Assembly: GCA_900542505.1 (NCBI GenBank)
Contig: UQNV01000014.1
Location: forward strand, 1 to 50,587
Reading direction: 5' to 3'
DNA from: an uncultured Alistipes sp.
Lineage (GTDB): Bacteria; Bacteroidota; Bacteroidia; Bacteroidales; Rikenellaceae
DNA: 50,587 nucleotides
Made by a program: the position numbers and the translations under genes
Shown: positions 17,529 through 26,560 of the stretch, in pieces
Layout: every line of letters begins with the position of its first letter
Position numbering within the stretch: the first letter of the stretch is position 1
The notes under the pieces: model-generated
Seen by the model: the letters and a program-made list of their open reading frames with translations, nothing else
Database searches by the model: none
What the model was told of the DNA's origin: nothing

Positions 17529-19349
17529 TTATTCGATGGTGATGGTGTAGTCGCTGTTGTAGTTGACCCGCGTCCAGTTGCGGTTCACGTGGTTGCCTTC
17601 GTCGTCGCGTTCAAACCGGTAGGTGGTCTGGAGCGGCGTGTAGGAGGTATTCTCCAGGTCCTTTTCGATGTCGCCGTACATGGCGGGGCAGAAAATCATC
17701 GCCGCATCGTATCCGCGGTAGGAGTAGAGCGTCGGCAGAGCCCCGAACGAGCGGATGTAGCTGCTGTCGAAATCGGTGATGACCGCCGCGTCGCGTTTGG
17801 CGTGGTAGGTCGAGACGAAGACCATGCGGTCCTTGAAGAACATCGTGCGGTCGATGTTGTTGAACCGGTGCCAGCGGGCGTTTCCGAGCACGACGAACGA
17901 CGGAGCCGTAAAGCCGCGGCTCGTGATGCTCGTATCGGCCGAGGCGATGGCCGCCAGGATACGGTCCACGTCGACCTCGTTCTCGGCGAGGATGACGAAG
18001 ACATTCTCCTCCTTGTTCTGCAGCAGCGGCGTCAGGTCGCTCGGGCTGCCTTCGGCCTTGCGGACCGACGGATGTTCATAGCGGTAGTTGTGACGCGTGT
18101 AGGGACGGTCGCCCAGCAACGCAAGCACCTCCTGTTCGAACTCCTTGTCGGTCTTGCCTGCATAGATGAGCGTCACGCGGCGGTTGCCGTTGAACAGTTC
18201 GGCGACCTTGTCGTACTTCAGCGCCGGGTCGGCTGCCATCTGGAACAGCGCGTCGCTGCGCAGGCCCCCGATGTTGGCCAGCGGCGATATGACCGGAATG
18301 CTCCGCTGCTCGGCTACCTGGATGACGGGATGGAACTCATCCTCGTAGACCGGCCCCACGATGAGCTGCGTACGGGCGAATTCGGGGCTTTCGACGATGC
18401 GCCGGATGGCGGTCGTATCGCGTCCCGAATTATAGAAGGTGAGGTTGGCCGAGTAGCCGTAGCGCTGCTTCACCTGCTCGAGTCCCAGCAGGAAGCCCTG
18501 GTAGAATTCGAGGTAGTTGTCGTTGGCGCGGCCGTCGACCGATATGGGCAGCATCAGGGCTACCTCGAGCGGCTCGGTGCGGCGCAGGGCGCGGAAGGTG
18601 ATTTCGGGGAGTTCCCGCAACGAAATCGAGTCGTGGGACGCGACCTGGAGTGAATCGGCCGCCGGCACGGCTGCCGTCTCCGTGCTCGGAATCTTGAGCA
18701 TCGCTCCGGCCTTCAGCTCCGAAGCCTTCAGCCCGTTGTTGAGCCGCGAAAGCTCCTCCTCGGTGATGCCGAAACGGCGCGAGAGCGAATAGAAGGTCTC
18801 GCCCGGGCGGACGATATGATAGGCATATCCCTTGTCGGCCACGCTGTTCAGCGCCGTGCGGTAGGCCTCCCATTCGGCCTGCGACTGCGCTTCGCTGCCC
18901 TTGCCGGTCTCCTTGCGGCGAATCAGTATCTGCTCGCCGAGGCGCAGGTGGGTCGGGTCGAGGTTCGGGTTGTCCTCGAGGATGGTCTGTATCGAGATTT
19001 CATAGCGGCGTGCAATGGCGTAGAGCGTCTCGCCTTTGCTGACGCGATGCGTCTCGAAGGTCTTCTTCAGCTTGCGTTCCGAGCTTTTCGAGCGGGGAAC
19101 CTCGGCCTGGAAGGGAATCTTGAGCCGGGCATCGGCCTTCAGTCCGGCGGCGACCTCGGGGTTGTGTTCGACAATCACCTGCTCGCCCACGCCGTATTCA
19201 CGCGAGAGCGAATAGAGCGTTTCGCCCGGTTGTACGGTATGCACGTAGTATTTCGCACCGTTGATATAGACGATTGTCGGCGATTTCTGCGCAGCCTGGG
19301 CGCAACAGAGCGAGCCGAACAACAGCAGTGTCGCACAAAGTCGCTTCAT
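17529..19349 (-). CDS. Triple-LysM protein with type-1 periplasmic-binding-protein domain
   Basis: 606 residues. A signal peptide (MKRLCATLLLFGSLCCAQA) is followed by three LysM peptidoglycan-binding modules at about 35-80, 99-145 and 175-220. Each has a HTVQPGETLYSLSREYGV-like core. From about 260 to the end there is a Leu/Ile/Val-binding-protein/LpoA-like domain (LEVALMLPISVDGRANDNYLEFYQGFLLGLEQ). It is probably an outer-envelope lytic or cell-wall-synthesis cofactor, by analogy to LpoA (inference). Gaps are 4 bp to rex and 7 bp from the exonuclease gene. Confidence 0.88.
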   Translation of the reverse strand: MKRLCATLLLFGSLCCAQAAQKSPTIVYINGAKYYVHTVQPGETLYSLSREYGVGEQVIVEHNPEVAAGLKADARLKIPFQAEVPRSKSSERKLKKTFETHRVSKGETLYAIARRYEISIQTILEDNPNLDPTHLRLGEQILIRRKETGKGSEAQSQAEWEAYRTALNSVADKGYAYHIVRPGETFYSLSRRFGITEEELSRLNNGLKASELKAGAMLKIPSTETAAVPAADSLQVASHDSISLRELPEITFRALRRTEPLEVALMLPISVDGRANDNYLEFYQGFLLGLEQVKQRYGYSANLTFYNSGRDTTAIRRIVESPEFARTQLIVGPVYEDEFHPVIQVAEQRSIPVISPLANIGGLRSDALFQMAADPALKYDKVAELFNGNRRVTLIYAGKTDKEFEQEVLALLGDRPYTRHNYRYEHPSVRKAEGSPSDLTPLLQNKEENVFVILAENEVDVDRILAAIASADTSITSRGFTAPSFVVLGNARWHRFNNIDRTMFFKDRMVFVSTYHAKRDAAVITDFDSSYIRSFGALPTLYSYRGYDAAMIFCPAMYGDIEKDLENTSYTPLQTTYRFERDDEGNHVNRNWTRVNYNSDYTITIE

Positions 19350-19356
19350 CTTCTCA

Positions 19357-20124
19357 TCATTTCGTTTTTTCGCGGCATCTGATTTCGGTGATGACCCGCT
19401 TGGTGTAGAGCGGGAAGTCGCCGTTCATCATCCACGAGTAGTAACTCGGTTCGTGGGCGAATACCTCGGCCACCGAACGGCCCTTGTATTTGCCGAAGCC
19501 GAAAACCTCCTCGCCCTTCTCGTTGTAGAGAATCCGGCCGGCGTAGTCGGCCGATTCGCCCCGCGACGAGAATTCGGCCAGAGCGTCGACGTCGTTCTCC
19601 AGGTCGGGATAGCGGTCCAGCTGCGCCTGCAGCACCTCGTAGGTCGCACGCGTGTCGGCCTCGGCCGAATGGGCCTCGGTGAGGTCCCGGTCGCAGTAGA
19701 ACTTGTAGGCGGCCACGAGTGTACGCTGCTCCTTCTTGTGGAAGATGTTCTGCACGTCGATGAAACGGCGGCGCTTGAAGTCCACCTCCACTCCCGCGCG
19801 CATGAACTCCTCGACCAGCAGCGGCAGGTCGAACCGGTTGGAGTTGAATCCGCCGAAGTCGCACCCCTGGAGGAACTGCGCGAGCGACTTGGCGACCTGG
19901 GCGAACGTGGGGCAATCCTTCACGTCGTCGTCCGTGATGCCGTGGATGGCCGTAGCCTCCTCGGGGATGTGCATCCCCGGGTTGAGCTTGCGCGTCTTGC
20001 AGATTTCCTCGCCGTCGGGCATGATTTTAATCATCGATACCTCGACAATCCGGTCTTTCGCCGAGTCGACGCCCGTAGTCTCGAGGTCGAAGAAGACGAT
20101 GGGCCGCTTGAGTTTGAGTTTCAT
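19357..20124 (-). CDS. DEDDh 3'-5' exonuclease (DNA polymerase III epsilon-like)
   Basis: 255 residues. Exo I motif FFDLETTG (Asp13, Glu15), Exo II around GGFNSNRFDLPLL, and Exo III HSAEADTRAT supply the metal-binding DEDD set with a His general base. A C-terminal extension (GFGKYKGRSVAEV...YYSWMMNGDFP) resembles the DUF3820-like tail found on many Bacteroidetes exonucleases. It is only 9 bp downstream of dnaN, so a role in replication proofreading or repair is plausible. Whether it is the true DnaQ of this genome cannot be decided here. Confidence 0.9.
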   Translation of the reverse strand: MKLKLKRPIVFFDLETTGVDSAKDRIVEVSMIKIMPDGEEICKTRKLNPGMHIPEEATAIHGITDDDVKDCPTFAQVAKSLAQFLQGCDFGGFNSNRFDLPLLVEEFMRAGVEVDFKRRRFIDVQNIFHKKEQRTLVAAYKFYCDRDLTEAHSAEADTRATYEVLQAQLDRYPDLENDVDALAEFSSRGESADYAGRILYNEKGEEVFGFGKYKGRSVAEVFAHEPSYYSWMMNGDFPLYTKRVITEIRCREKTK

Positions 20125-20133
20125 CGGCCGGTG

Positions 20134-21258
20134 CTATGCGTTAATCATCATCGGCATGAGCAGCATGAGCGACGTGTTGCTCTGCTTCTCGTCGTAGACG
20201 GGTTTGAATACGCCGGCACGCGTCGAGTCGGCCAGTTCGATGACAACCGTCGGCGTCTCGATGTTGGAGAGAATCTCGACCAGGAAGGTCGACTTGAAGC
20301 CGATGGTGATGGGCTGTCCGTCGTAGCTGCACGAGATGGTCTCGTTGGCCGATACCGAGAAGTCGATGTCCTGCGCCGTGAGGTTGATGCGGTTCTCCTC
20401 GATGTCCATGCGGATGAGGTTGGTCGTCGGGTTCGAGCAGACGGCCACGCGCTTGATGCCGTTGACCAGCTCGATGCGGTCGACCAGCACCTTGTTGGGG
20501 TTGTTGGCCGGGATGACGGCATTGTAGTTCGGGTAGTTGCCCTCGATGAGGCGGCATACGAGCGTGTGGCTCTTGAGCGTGAAGACGGCATTCTTCGAGT
20601 CGAAGGCCACCTTGATGGCATCCTCCTCCTTGAGCAGCACCGATTTGAGCAGGTTGGCCGGCTTCTTGGGCAGGATGAACGAGGCGTTGACGTCGGACTC
20701 GCGCTCCGATTCGTACTTCACCAGCTTGTGCGCGTCGGTGCCGACGAAGGTGAGCGCCGTCGGTGCGAGGTTGATGAAGATACCGTTCATGACCGGACGC
20801 AGCTCGTCGTCGGCCGTGGCGAAAATCGTCTTGTTGATGCCGTTCACCAATACGTCGACATCGAGTTCGAGCTCCTTCTTTTCGGCGCTGAGTACCGGTA
20901 CGGCCGGATAGCTCACGGCGCTGGCGCCCGGAATCGAGAGCGAACCGCTCTTCCAGTTGATTTTGATTTCCCAGCTCTTGTCGTTCACGTCGATGGTCAG
21001 CGGCAGCTCGGGGAACTCCTTCAGCGAATCGAGCATCAGCTTGCCCGGGGCGGCGATGGTGCCCTCGCTTTCGACGTTGTCGACCGTGATGGAGCCGATG
21101 AGCGTCGTCTCGAGGTCCGAAGTGGTGACTTTCAGTTCGTTGCCGTTGAGCTCCATGAGGAAGTAATCGAGAATCGGCAACGTGTTCTTATTGCTGATGA
21201 CCTTGCCCGTTGTGGCGAGCAGGGAGAGTAAGGCCGAGCTTGATACGGTGAATTTCAT
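20134..21258 (-). CDS. dnaN: DNA polymerase III sliding clamp (beta subunit)
   Basis: 374 residues, full length, three clamp repeats. It starts MKFTVSSSALLSLLATTGKVISNKNTLPILDYFLM and ends with the partner-binding C-terminal LMPMMINA (family MPMR/MPM. pattern). It tethers the replicative polymerase to DNA. It is the first gene of a tight minus-strand cluster (exonuclease, LysM protein, rex, ribF). No clear TAnnTTTG box was found in the short upstream region. Confidence 0.96.
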   Translation of the reverse strand: MKFTVSSSALLSLLATTGKVISNKNTLPILDYFLMELNGNELKVTTSDLETTLIGSITVDNVESEGTIAAPGKLMLDSLKEFPELPLTIDVNDKSWEIKINWKSGSLSIPGASAVSYPAVPVLSAEKKELELDVDVLVNGINKTIFATADDELRPVMNGIFINLAPTALTFVGTDAHKLVKYESERESDVNASFILPKKPANLLKSVLLKEEDAIKVAFDSKNAVFTLKSHTLVCRLIEGNYPNYNAVIPANNPNKVLVDRIELVNGIKRVAVCSNPTTNLIRMDIEENRINLTAQDIDFSVSANETISCSYDGQPITIGFKSTFLVEILSNIETPTVVIELADSTRAGVFKPVYDEKQSNTSLMLLMPMMINA

Positions 21259-21345
21259 GTCTTTGTGTTTTATATATATTCTACGTTTTTCTGTTGGTGT
21301 CCGTCAGTCTTTCCTCGGGCAGCCGCCCGGACAGCGGCCGTCCGC

Positions 21346-22224
21346 TCAATCCAGTTCGGCGAGCTTGTCGAGCGCCGTTGCAATCATCCGCCGCACGAAG
21401 GGCTTGTAGTCGGTGCAGGCATCGAGTGCCACGCGCTGGGCGATGATGGTGCAGATGGTGGCGGCGCGGTGCCCCATCAGAGCGGCGAGTCCCGCCAGCG
21501 CCGAGCCTTCCATCTCGAAGTTGGTGATGCGGCGGCCCTCATACTCGAACGATTCGATTTTCTCGTTCAGGTGGATATCCTGCGGTTCAAGCCGCACCCA
21601 GCGCCCCTGCGGAGCATAGAAGCCCGGGGCGGCGATGGTGATGCCCTCGCGCGTTACGTCGCGGAAATGCTCGAAGAGCGTCCGGTCGGCGTCGATGAAG
21701 TAGGGTTTGGGCAGCAGTTCGTTCCACCCGGTGTGCTTCATGAATGCCTGTTCGATTGCCAGGTCGCAGACGTCGTTGCGCCCCTTGTAGTAGTTGAGCA
21801 GGCCGTCGAAGCCCACCGACGTGCGCGAGAAGACCAGCTCCCCTACCCGGATGTCGGGCTGCAGCGCGCCCGAGGTGCCCAGACGCACGAGCGTCAGCTG
21901 CTGCTTTTCGCTCTTCTCCTGGCGGGTGGCGAAATCGACGTTGACCAGCGCATCGAGCTCCGTGACCGAGATGTCGATGTTGCCGATGCCGATGCCGGTC
22001 GAGAGCACCGTCATGCGTTTGCCGCGGTAGGTACCCGTCACGGTGTGGAATTCACGGTTGACGGCTTCGCACTCGCGCGTGTCGAAAAATTCGGCCACCA
22101 TGGCCACTCGGCCGGGGTCTCCGACGAGAATTACGGTGGGGGCAATCTGTCCCGGACGCAGATGAAGGTGGAAAATCGAGCCGTCGTCGTTGATAATCAA
22201 TTCGGAAGGTGGGATTGTTCTCAT
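21346..22224 (-). CDS. Nucleoside phosphorylase (uridine phosphorylase-like)
   Basis: 292 residues from the ATG at 22224; the in-frame extension to 22341 is mostly promoter-like AT-rich DNA. PNP/UDP-1 family marks are GDPGRV (phosphate site), GIGIGNIDISVTEL, VRLGTSGALQ and NFEMEGSALAGLAALMGHRA (nucleoside site). It cleaves nucleosides with phosphate; uridine is the likely substrate but is not proven. A 7/8 -7 box (TACTTTTA) lies upstream in the divergent region shared with glmM. Confidence 0.88.
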   Translation of the reverse strand: MRTIPPSELIINDDGSIFHLHLRPGQIAPTVILVGDPGRVAMVAEFFDTRECEAVNREFHTVTGTYRGKRMTVLSTGIGIGNIDISVTELDALVNVDFATRQEKSEKQQLTLVRLGTSGALQPDIRVGELVFSRTSVGFDGLLNYYKGRNDVCDLAIEQAFMKHTGWNELLPKPYFIDADRTLFEHFRDVTREGITIAAPGFYAPQGRWVRLEPQDIHLNEKIESFEYEGRRITNFEMEGSALAGLAALMGHRAATICTIIAQRVALDACTDYKPFVRRMIATALDKLAELD

Positions 22225-22349
22225 GGTAGCCTCTTTTTTTATTTTTATAATTGGCATAAAAGTAATAAATTTACCTCGAATAACAAAACAATCGAACTGC
22301 AAATTCTTGGAGTTACGTATAACCGTTTTTTGTAAACACACAGAAAGTC

Positions 22350-23738
22350 ATGACTTTGATTAAATCCATCTCCGGTATCCGGGGAACCATCGGCGGACAC
22401 GCCGGCGACAACCTCACTCCGCTCGACGTCGTGAAGTTCACGACAGCCTACGCACGCCTCATTGCCGAGCGCAATCCCGGTCGCAAGCTGACCATCGTCG
22501 TTGGCCGCGACGCCCGCATCTCGGGTGAAATGGTTGCCAATCTGGTCGAGGGCACACTGCTCGGATGCGGTGTCGACGTGGTGAACGTCGGGCTCTGCAC
22601 CACGCCGGGCACGGAGCTGGCCGTGACGGCCCACAAGGCCGACGGCGGCATCATCATCACCGCCTCCCACAATCCGCGCCAGTGGAATGCCCTGAAGCTG
22701 CTCAACGGCGACGGCGAGTTCCTGAGTGACGCCGAGGGCAAGCGCGTGCTGGCGATGGCCGAAGAGGAGGATTATGCCTATCCCGAAATCGACGGCAGCG
22801 GACACGTCGTGTCGCGCGAGTCGTACAACGAACGCCACATCGAGCAGGTGCTGGCGCTGCCGCTGGTCGACGTGGAGGCCGTTCGCGCCCGGAAATTCAA
22901 GGTGGTTGTCGACGCGGTCAATTCGGTGGGTGGCGTAGTGATGCCCGAGCTGCTGCGCCGGCTGGGCTGCGAAGTGGTCGAGCTCAACTGCGAGCCGACG
23001 GGTGAATTTGCCCACAACCCCGAACCGCTGCCGCAGAACCTGACCGAGATTGCCGAGGTCATCGTGCGCGAGAAGGCCGACCTGGGCATCGTGGTCGACC
23101 CCGACGTCGACCGTCTGGCATTCGTCAACGAGGACGGCACGATGTTCGTCGAGGAGTATACGCTGGTGGCCGTGGCCGACTACGTGCTGTTGCACAAGGT
23201 GGGCAATACGGTCTCGAACCTCAGTTCGTCGCGTGCGCTGCGCGATGTGACGGAGCGTCGCGGCGGCCGCTATTACGCTTCGGCCGTCGGCGAGGTGAAC
23301 GTAGTGGCAAAGATGAAGGAGGTTGGCGCCGTCATCGGCGGCGAGGGCAACGGCGGAGTCATCTATCCCGAGTTGCACTACGGCCGTGACGCACTGGTGG
23401 GTACGGCACTCTTCCTGACCTATCTGGCACAGCGCGGGATGACCATGACGCAGCTGCGCGCCACCTATCCGGCCTACTTCGCCTCGAAGAACAAAATCGA
23501 ACTGACGCCGGCCATCGACGTAGATAAAGTGCTGCGTGAGATTAAGACGCGTTATGCCGGTGAACAGGTGAACGATATCGACGGTGTGAAGATTGATTTT
23601 GCAGAGAACTGGGTGCACCTGCGCAAGTCGAATACCGAGCCCATTATCCGCGTCTATACCGAGGCCAAGTCGATGGAGGAGGCCGATGCGCTGGCACAGC
23701 GTTTCATCGGCGAAATCAAGCAAATCTGTAATTTATAA
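22350..23738 (+). CDS. glmM: Phosphoglucosamine mutase / phosphohexomutase
   Basis: 462 residues, alpha-D-phosphohexomutase fold. It has the phosphoserine loop TASHNP (Ser106), metal loop DPDVDR (250-255), sugar loop GGEGNGG and C-terminal phosphate loop RKSNTEPIIR. It most likely converts glucosamine-6-P to glucosamine-1-P for peptidoglycan and LPS precursors; a phosphomannomutase role cannot be excluded from motifs alone. It is the first gene of a four-gene plus-strand operon. Confidence 0.88.
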   Translation: MTLIKSISGIRGTIGGHAGDNLTPLDVVKFTTAYARLIAERNPGRKLTIVVGRDARISGEMVANLVEGTLLGCGVDVVNVGLCTTPGTELAVTAHKADGGIIITASHNPRQWNALKLLNGDGEFLSDAEGKRVLAMAEEEDYAYPEIDGSGHVVSRESYNERHIEQVLALPLVDVEAVRARKFKVVVDAVNSVGGVVMPELLRRLGCEVVELNCEPTGEFAHNPEPLPQNLTEIAEVIVREKADLGIVVDPDVDRLAFVNEDGTMFVEEYTLVAVADYVLLHKVGNTVSNLSSSRALRDVTERRGGRYYASAVGEVNVVAKMKEVGAVIGGEGNGGVIYPELHYGRDALVGTALFLTYLAQRGMTMTQLRATYPAYFASKNKIELTPAIDVDKVLREIKTRYAGEQVNDIDGVKIDFAENWVHLRKSNTEPIIRVYTEAKSMEEADALAQRFIGEIKQICNL

Positions 23739-23758
23739 CATAGTAAACGGAGGACACC

Positions 23759-24286
23759 ATGAAGCGTAGAAGAGTCTGGATGTGGAGCGCTGCGGCGCTT
23801 CTGCTGGTTGCCTGCGGCGGCAATGCGTCCCGGAAAAACTCGGCCGAAACCGGAACGGCCCCGGCCGAAGCTGTCGAGGAGACGCATAACGCCGGGAGTG
23901 TGGCACGGACAAACTCCGCCGGGACCGGGGCGGTCCCTGCTGCGGCTGTCGTGGAGATGCACAATGCCGAGAACGCTCTCGATTATTGCGGAACCTACCG
24001 GGGAACCATTCCGGCGGCGGACTGCCCGGGGATTGAACTGACGTTGACGCTGCAAGCCGACGGGAGGTTCGAGCAGACGTGGAACTACCTCGAGCGTGAG
24101 GGGATTTTCACCGAACGCGGCCCCTATAAGATCGAAGGCAATCTGCTGACGCTCCGTCCCGACGGCGACGGCGTGCCTCTTTATTATAAGGTGGAGGAGA
24201 ACCGTCTGCGCAAACTCGATGCCTCCCGTCGGCCCATCGAAGGCGAGCTGGCATCTTATTACGTATTGCAAAAAATCGAAAAGTAA
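23759..24286 (+). CDS. NlpE-like copper-homeostasis-type lipoprotein
   Basis: 175 residues. The lipobox LVAC (Cys19) follows a hydrophobic leader. Residues about 26-75 form two near-identical 25-residue units (NSAETGTAPAEAVEE / NSAGTGAVPAAAVVE), a low-complexity linker. The C-terminal about 95 residues (YCGTYRGTIPAADCPGIELTLTLQADGRFEQTWNY) match the NlpE N-terminal domain, including its characteristic Tyr-Gly-(Thr/Leu)-Pro-ADC-GI phrase. NlpE proteins are outer-membrane sensors of envelope or copper stress; the role here is inferred. It starts 20 bp after glmM. Confidence 0.78.
   Translation: MKRRRVWMWSAAALLLVACGGNASRKNSAETGTAPAEAVEETHNAGSVARTNSAGTGAVPAAAVVEMHNAENALDYCGTYRGTIPAADCPGIELTLTLQADGRFEQTWNYLEREGIFTERGPYKIEGNLLTLRPDGDGVPLYYKVEENRLRKLDASRRPIEGELASYYVLQKIEK
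23837..23986 (+). repeat. 75-bp tandem duplication inside the lipoprotein gene
   Basis: Two consecutive 75-bp (25-codon) units start at 23837 and 23912, both opening AACTC-GCCG. The protein copies share NSA.TG..PA.AV.E.HNA. The second copy has drifted toward its end. Confidence 0.75.
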
Positions 24287-24292
24287 ACGAAT

Positions 24293-25660
24293 ATGGATAA
24301 AGCGAAGAAGTATGTGGAGGAGCACAAGGAGCAGTTCCTCAACGAGTTGTTCGAGTTGCTGAGAATTCCTTCAATCAGCGCTCAGTCGGAGCACAAGCCC
24401 GACATGCGCCGTTGCGCCGAATGGCTGGCCGCGTCGCTGAAGCGTGCCGGCGCGGAGCGTGCCAAGGTGATGGAGACGGCCGGGAATCCGGTGGTCTATG
24501 CCGAAAAGCGGGTGTCGGAGACGGCTCCCACCGTGCTGGTCTACGGCCACTACGACGTGATGCCGGTCGACCCGCGCGAGGAGTGGAACACCGAGCCCTT
24601 CGAGCCGGTAATCCGCGACGGCCGCATCTGGGGCCGCGGTGCCGACGACGACAAGGGGCAGCTCTTCATGCATGCCAAGGCCTTCGAGGCGATGTGTGCC
24701 ACCGGAACACTCCCCTGCAATGTGAAGTTCATGCTGGAGGGTGAGGAGGAAATCGGCTCGGCAAGCCTCTACGCCTTCTGCGAAGAGCACCGCGAGCTGC
24801 TCAAGTCGGACATTATCCTTGTTTCCGATACCTCGATGCTCTCGATGGACACCCCGTCGATTACGTGCGGCTTGCGCGGTCTGGCCTATATGGAGGTCGA
24901 GGTGACGGGTCCCGACCGCGACCTGCATTCGGGTCTGTACGGCGGCGCGGTGGCCAATCCGGCCAACGTGCTGACGCGGCTGGTTGCCGACCTCATCGAC
25001 GAGCGGGGACGGGTGACCATCCCGGGCTTCTACGATGACGTGCGCGAGCTGACGCCCGCCGAGCGTGAGGCGTTCAACCGCGCGCCATTCGATGCCGAGG
25101 CCTACAAGCGTTCGCTCGATGTCGAGGAGCTGGCCGGCGAGGAGGGTTATACGACCCTCGAACGTACGGGTGTGCGTCCGTCGCTCGATGTCAACGGCAT
25201 CTGGGGCGGCTACATCGAGGAGGGAACCAAGACGATTATCCCCTCGAAGGCATCGGCCAAGATCTCGATGCGCCTTGTGCCCAATCAGGACTACCGCAAA
25301 ATCAGCGAGCTCTTCCAGCGTCATTTCGAGGCCGTTGCACCCAAGTGCGTGAAGGTCCGCGTGAAGTCGCTGCACGGTGGCATGCCCTATGTGGCGCCGA
25401 CCGACATGCCGGCCTACAAGGCGGCCGAGCGCGCCGTCGAGGAGGTCTTCGGCAAGAAGCCGCTGCCGTTCTATTCGGGAGGTTCGATACCGGTCATCAG
25501 CGGGTTCGAGTCGATTCTGGGCGTCAAGTCGCTGCTCATGGGCTTCGGTCTGGGCGAAGATGCCATCCATTCGCCCAACGAAAGCTACGGGCTCGACCAG
25601 TTCTTCCGCGGCGTGGAGACCATTCCGCTCTTCTACAAGTACTTTGCCGAGTTGAAATAG
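24293..25660 (+). CDS. M20-family dipeptidase
   Basis: 455 residues. The zinc-site motifs of M20 peptidases are present: YGHYDVMPVDP, GRGADDDKG (bridging Asp) and MLEGEEEIGS (catalytic Glu pair), with a lid dimerisation domain in the middle (GLYGGAVANPANVLTRL). There is no signal peptide, so it is a cytoplasmic di/aminoacyl peptidase. It is 6 bp after the lipoprotein gene and 4 bp before the next gene. Confidence 0.92.
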   Translation: MDKAKKYVEEHKEQFLNELFELLRIPSISAQSEHKPDMRRCAEWLAASLKRAGAERAKVMETAGNPVVYAEKRVSETAPTVLVYGHYDVMPVDPREEWNTEPFEPVIRDGRIWGRGADDDKGQLFMHAKAFEAMCATGTLPCNVKFMLEGEEEIGSASLYAFCEEHRELLKSDIILVSDTSMLSMDTPSITCGLRGLAYMEVEVTGPDRDLHSGLYGGAVANPANVLTRLVADLIDERGRVTIPGFYDDVRELTPAEREAFNRAPFDAEAYKRSLDVEELAGEEGYTTLERTGVRPSLDVNGIWGGYIEEGTKTIIPSKASAKISMRLVPNQDYRKISELFQRHFEAVAPKCVKVRVKSLHGGMPYVAPTDMPAYKAAERAVEEVFGKKPLPFYSGGSIPVISGFESILGVKSLLMGFGLGEDAIHSPNESYGLDQFFRGVETIPLFYKYFAELK

Positions 25661-25664
25661 GGCC

Positions 25665-26447
25665 ATGCTTGAGGAGTATCTGGATTTCGCGGTGCGGATG
25701 GCCGAGGAGGCCGGACGCATCCAGCTCGCCTACTTCCGGGGCGACGACCTGGCCATGAAGACCAAGTCGAACGTCTCGGACGTGGTGACGCGCGCCGACC
25801 GCGAGAGCGAGGAGCTCATCGTCCGGCGCATCGCCGAACGCTACCCTACCCACGCCGTGCTGGGCGAGGAGGGCGGTGCACGCGGTGATGCCGCGGGTGA
25901 GTGGCGCTGGGTTGTAGATCCGCTCGACGGGACGACGAACTACAGCCAGGGCCTGCCCGTTTTCTGCGTCTCGATTGCCCTCCAGCATCGGGGCGAGACG
26001 GTCGTCGGGGTGGTCTACGCCCCCTACCTGCGCGAACTCTTCACGGCTGTACGGGGCGGAGGTGCCTGGTGCCGACGCGGAGCGGGTGAGCCCGTTCGGC
26101 TGCAGGTATCGGCCAAGCAGGAGCTCGCGCGTTCGGTCGTCGCGACGGGATTCCCCTACGACAAGAGCGAGAATCCCGACAACAACAGCGACAACGTGGC
26201 CCGCATCCTCCCCCGCGTGCGCGATGTGCGCCGGATGGGCTCCGCAGCCTACGACCTGGCCTGTGTGGCGTCGTCGATGCTTGACGGATTCTGGGAGTTG
26301 AACCTCCACGAATGGGATGTCTGCGCGGGAAACCTGCTCGTGACCGAAGCCGGAGGCGTTGTCGAATCGCTGCGTCCCGACCGGGGTGTTTCGCTCGTGG
26401 CCGGTAACGCAACGCTCGTCGGATGCATGAAGCAATACGTACGCTGA
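25665..26447 (+). CDS. Inositol monophosphatase family protein
   Basis: 260 residues. Metal-site motifs are GEEGG (Glu), DPLDGTTN (two Asp and the backbone site) and HEWDVCAGNLLVTEAGG. It dephosphorylates inositol-1-phosphate or related sugar phosphates (SuhB/CysQ-like); the exact substrate is open. It is the last gene of the glmM operon and ends at a hairpin. Confidence 0.92.
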   Translation: MLEEYLDFAVRMAEEAGRIQLAYFRGDDLAMKTKSNVSDVVTRADRESEELIVRRIAERYPTHAVLGEEGGARGDAAGEWRWVVDPLDGTTNYSQGLPVFCVSIALQHRGETVVGVVYAPYLRELFTAVRGGGAWCRRGAGEPVRLQVSAKQELARSVVATGFPYDKSENPDNNSDNVARILPRVRDVRRMGSAAYDLACVASSMLDGFWELNLHEWDVCAGNLLVTEAGGVVESLRPDRGVSLVAGNATLVGCMKQYVR

Positions 26448-26491
26448 CAGGCGCGACAGTCCGGCATGTGGCCGGCAGCAAGCAACAAGCA

Positions 26492-26522
26492 ACAAGGGCG
26501 GGGTTCCACACCCTGCCCTTGT
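26492..26522. terminator. Hairpin between convergent operons
   Basis: A 12-bp stem ACAAGGGCGGGG with CCCTGCCCTTGT (one G-T pair), loop TTCCACA. No T run, so it is a transcript-end hairpin rather than a classical terminator. Confidence 0.55.
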
Positions 26523-26560
26523 CTGTCGTATGCGGCGACAGTACGCATGGCGCGCCTGCG

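Noticed and set aside
21301..21340. Terminator downstream of the nucleoside phosphorylase
   Set aside because: Two short GC stems (CGGGC/GCCCG and CGGAC/GTCCG) overlap and there is no T run on the minus strand, so the support is too thin.
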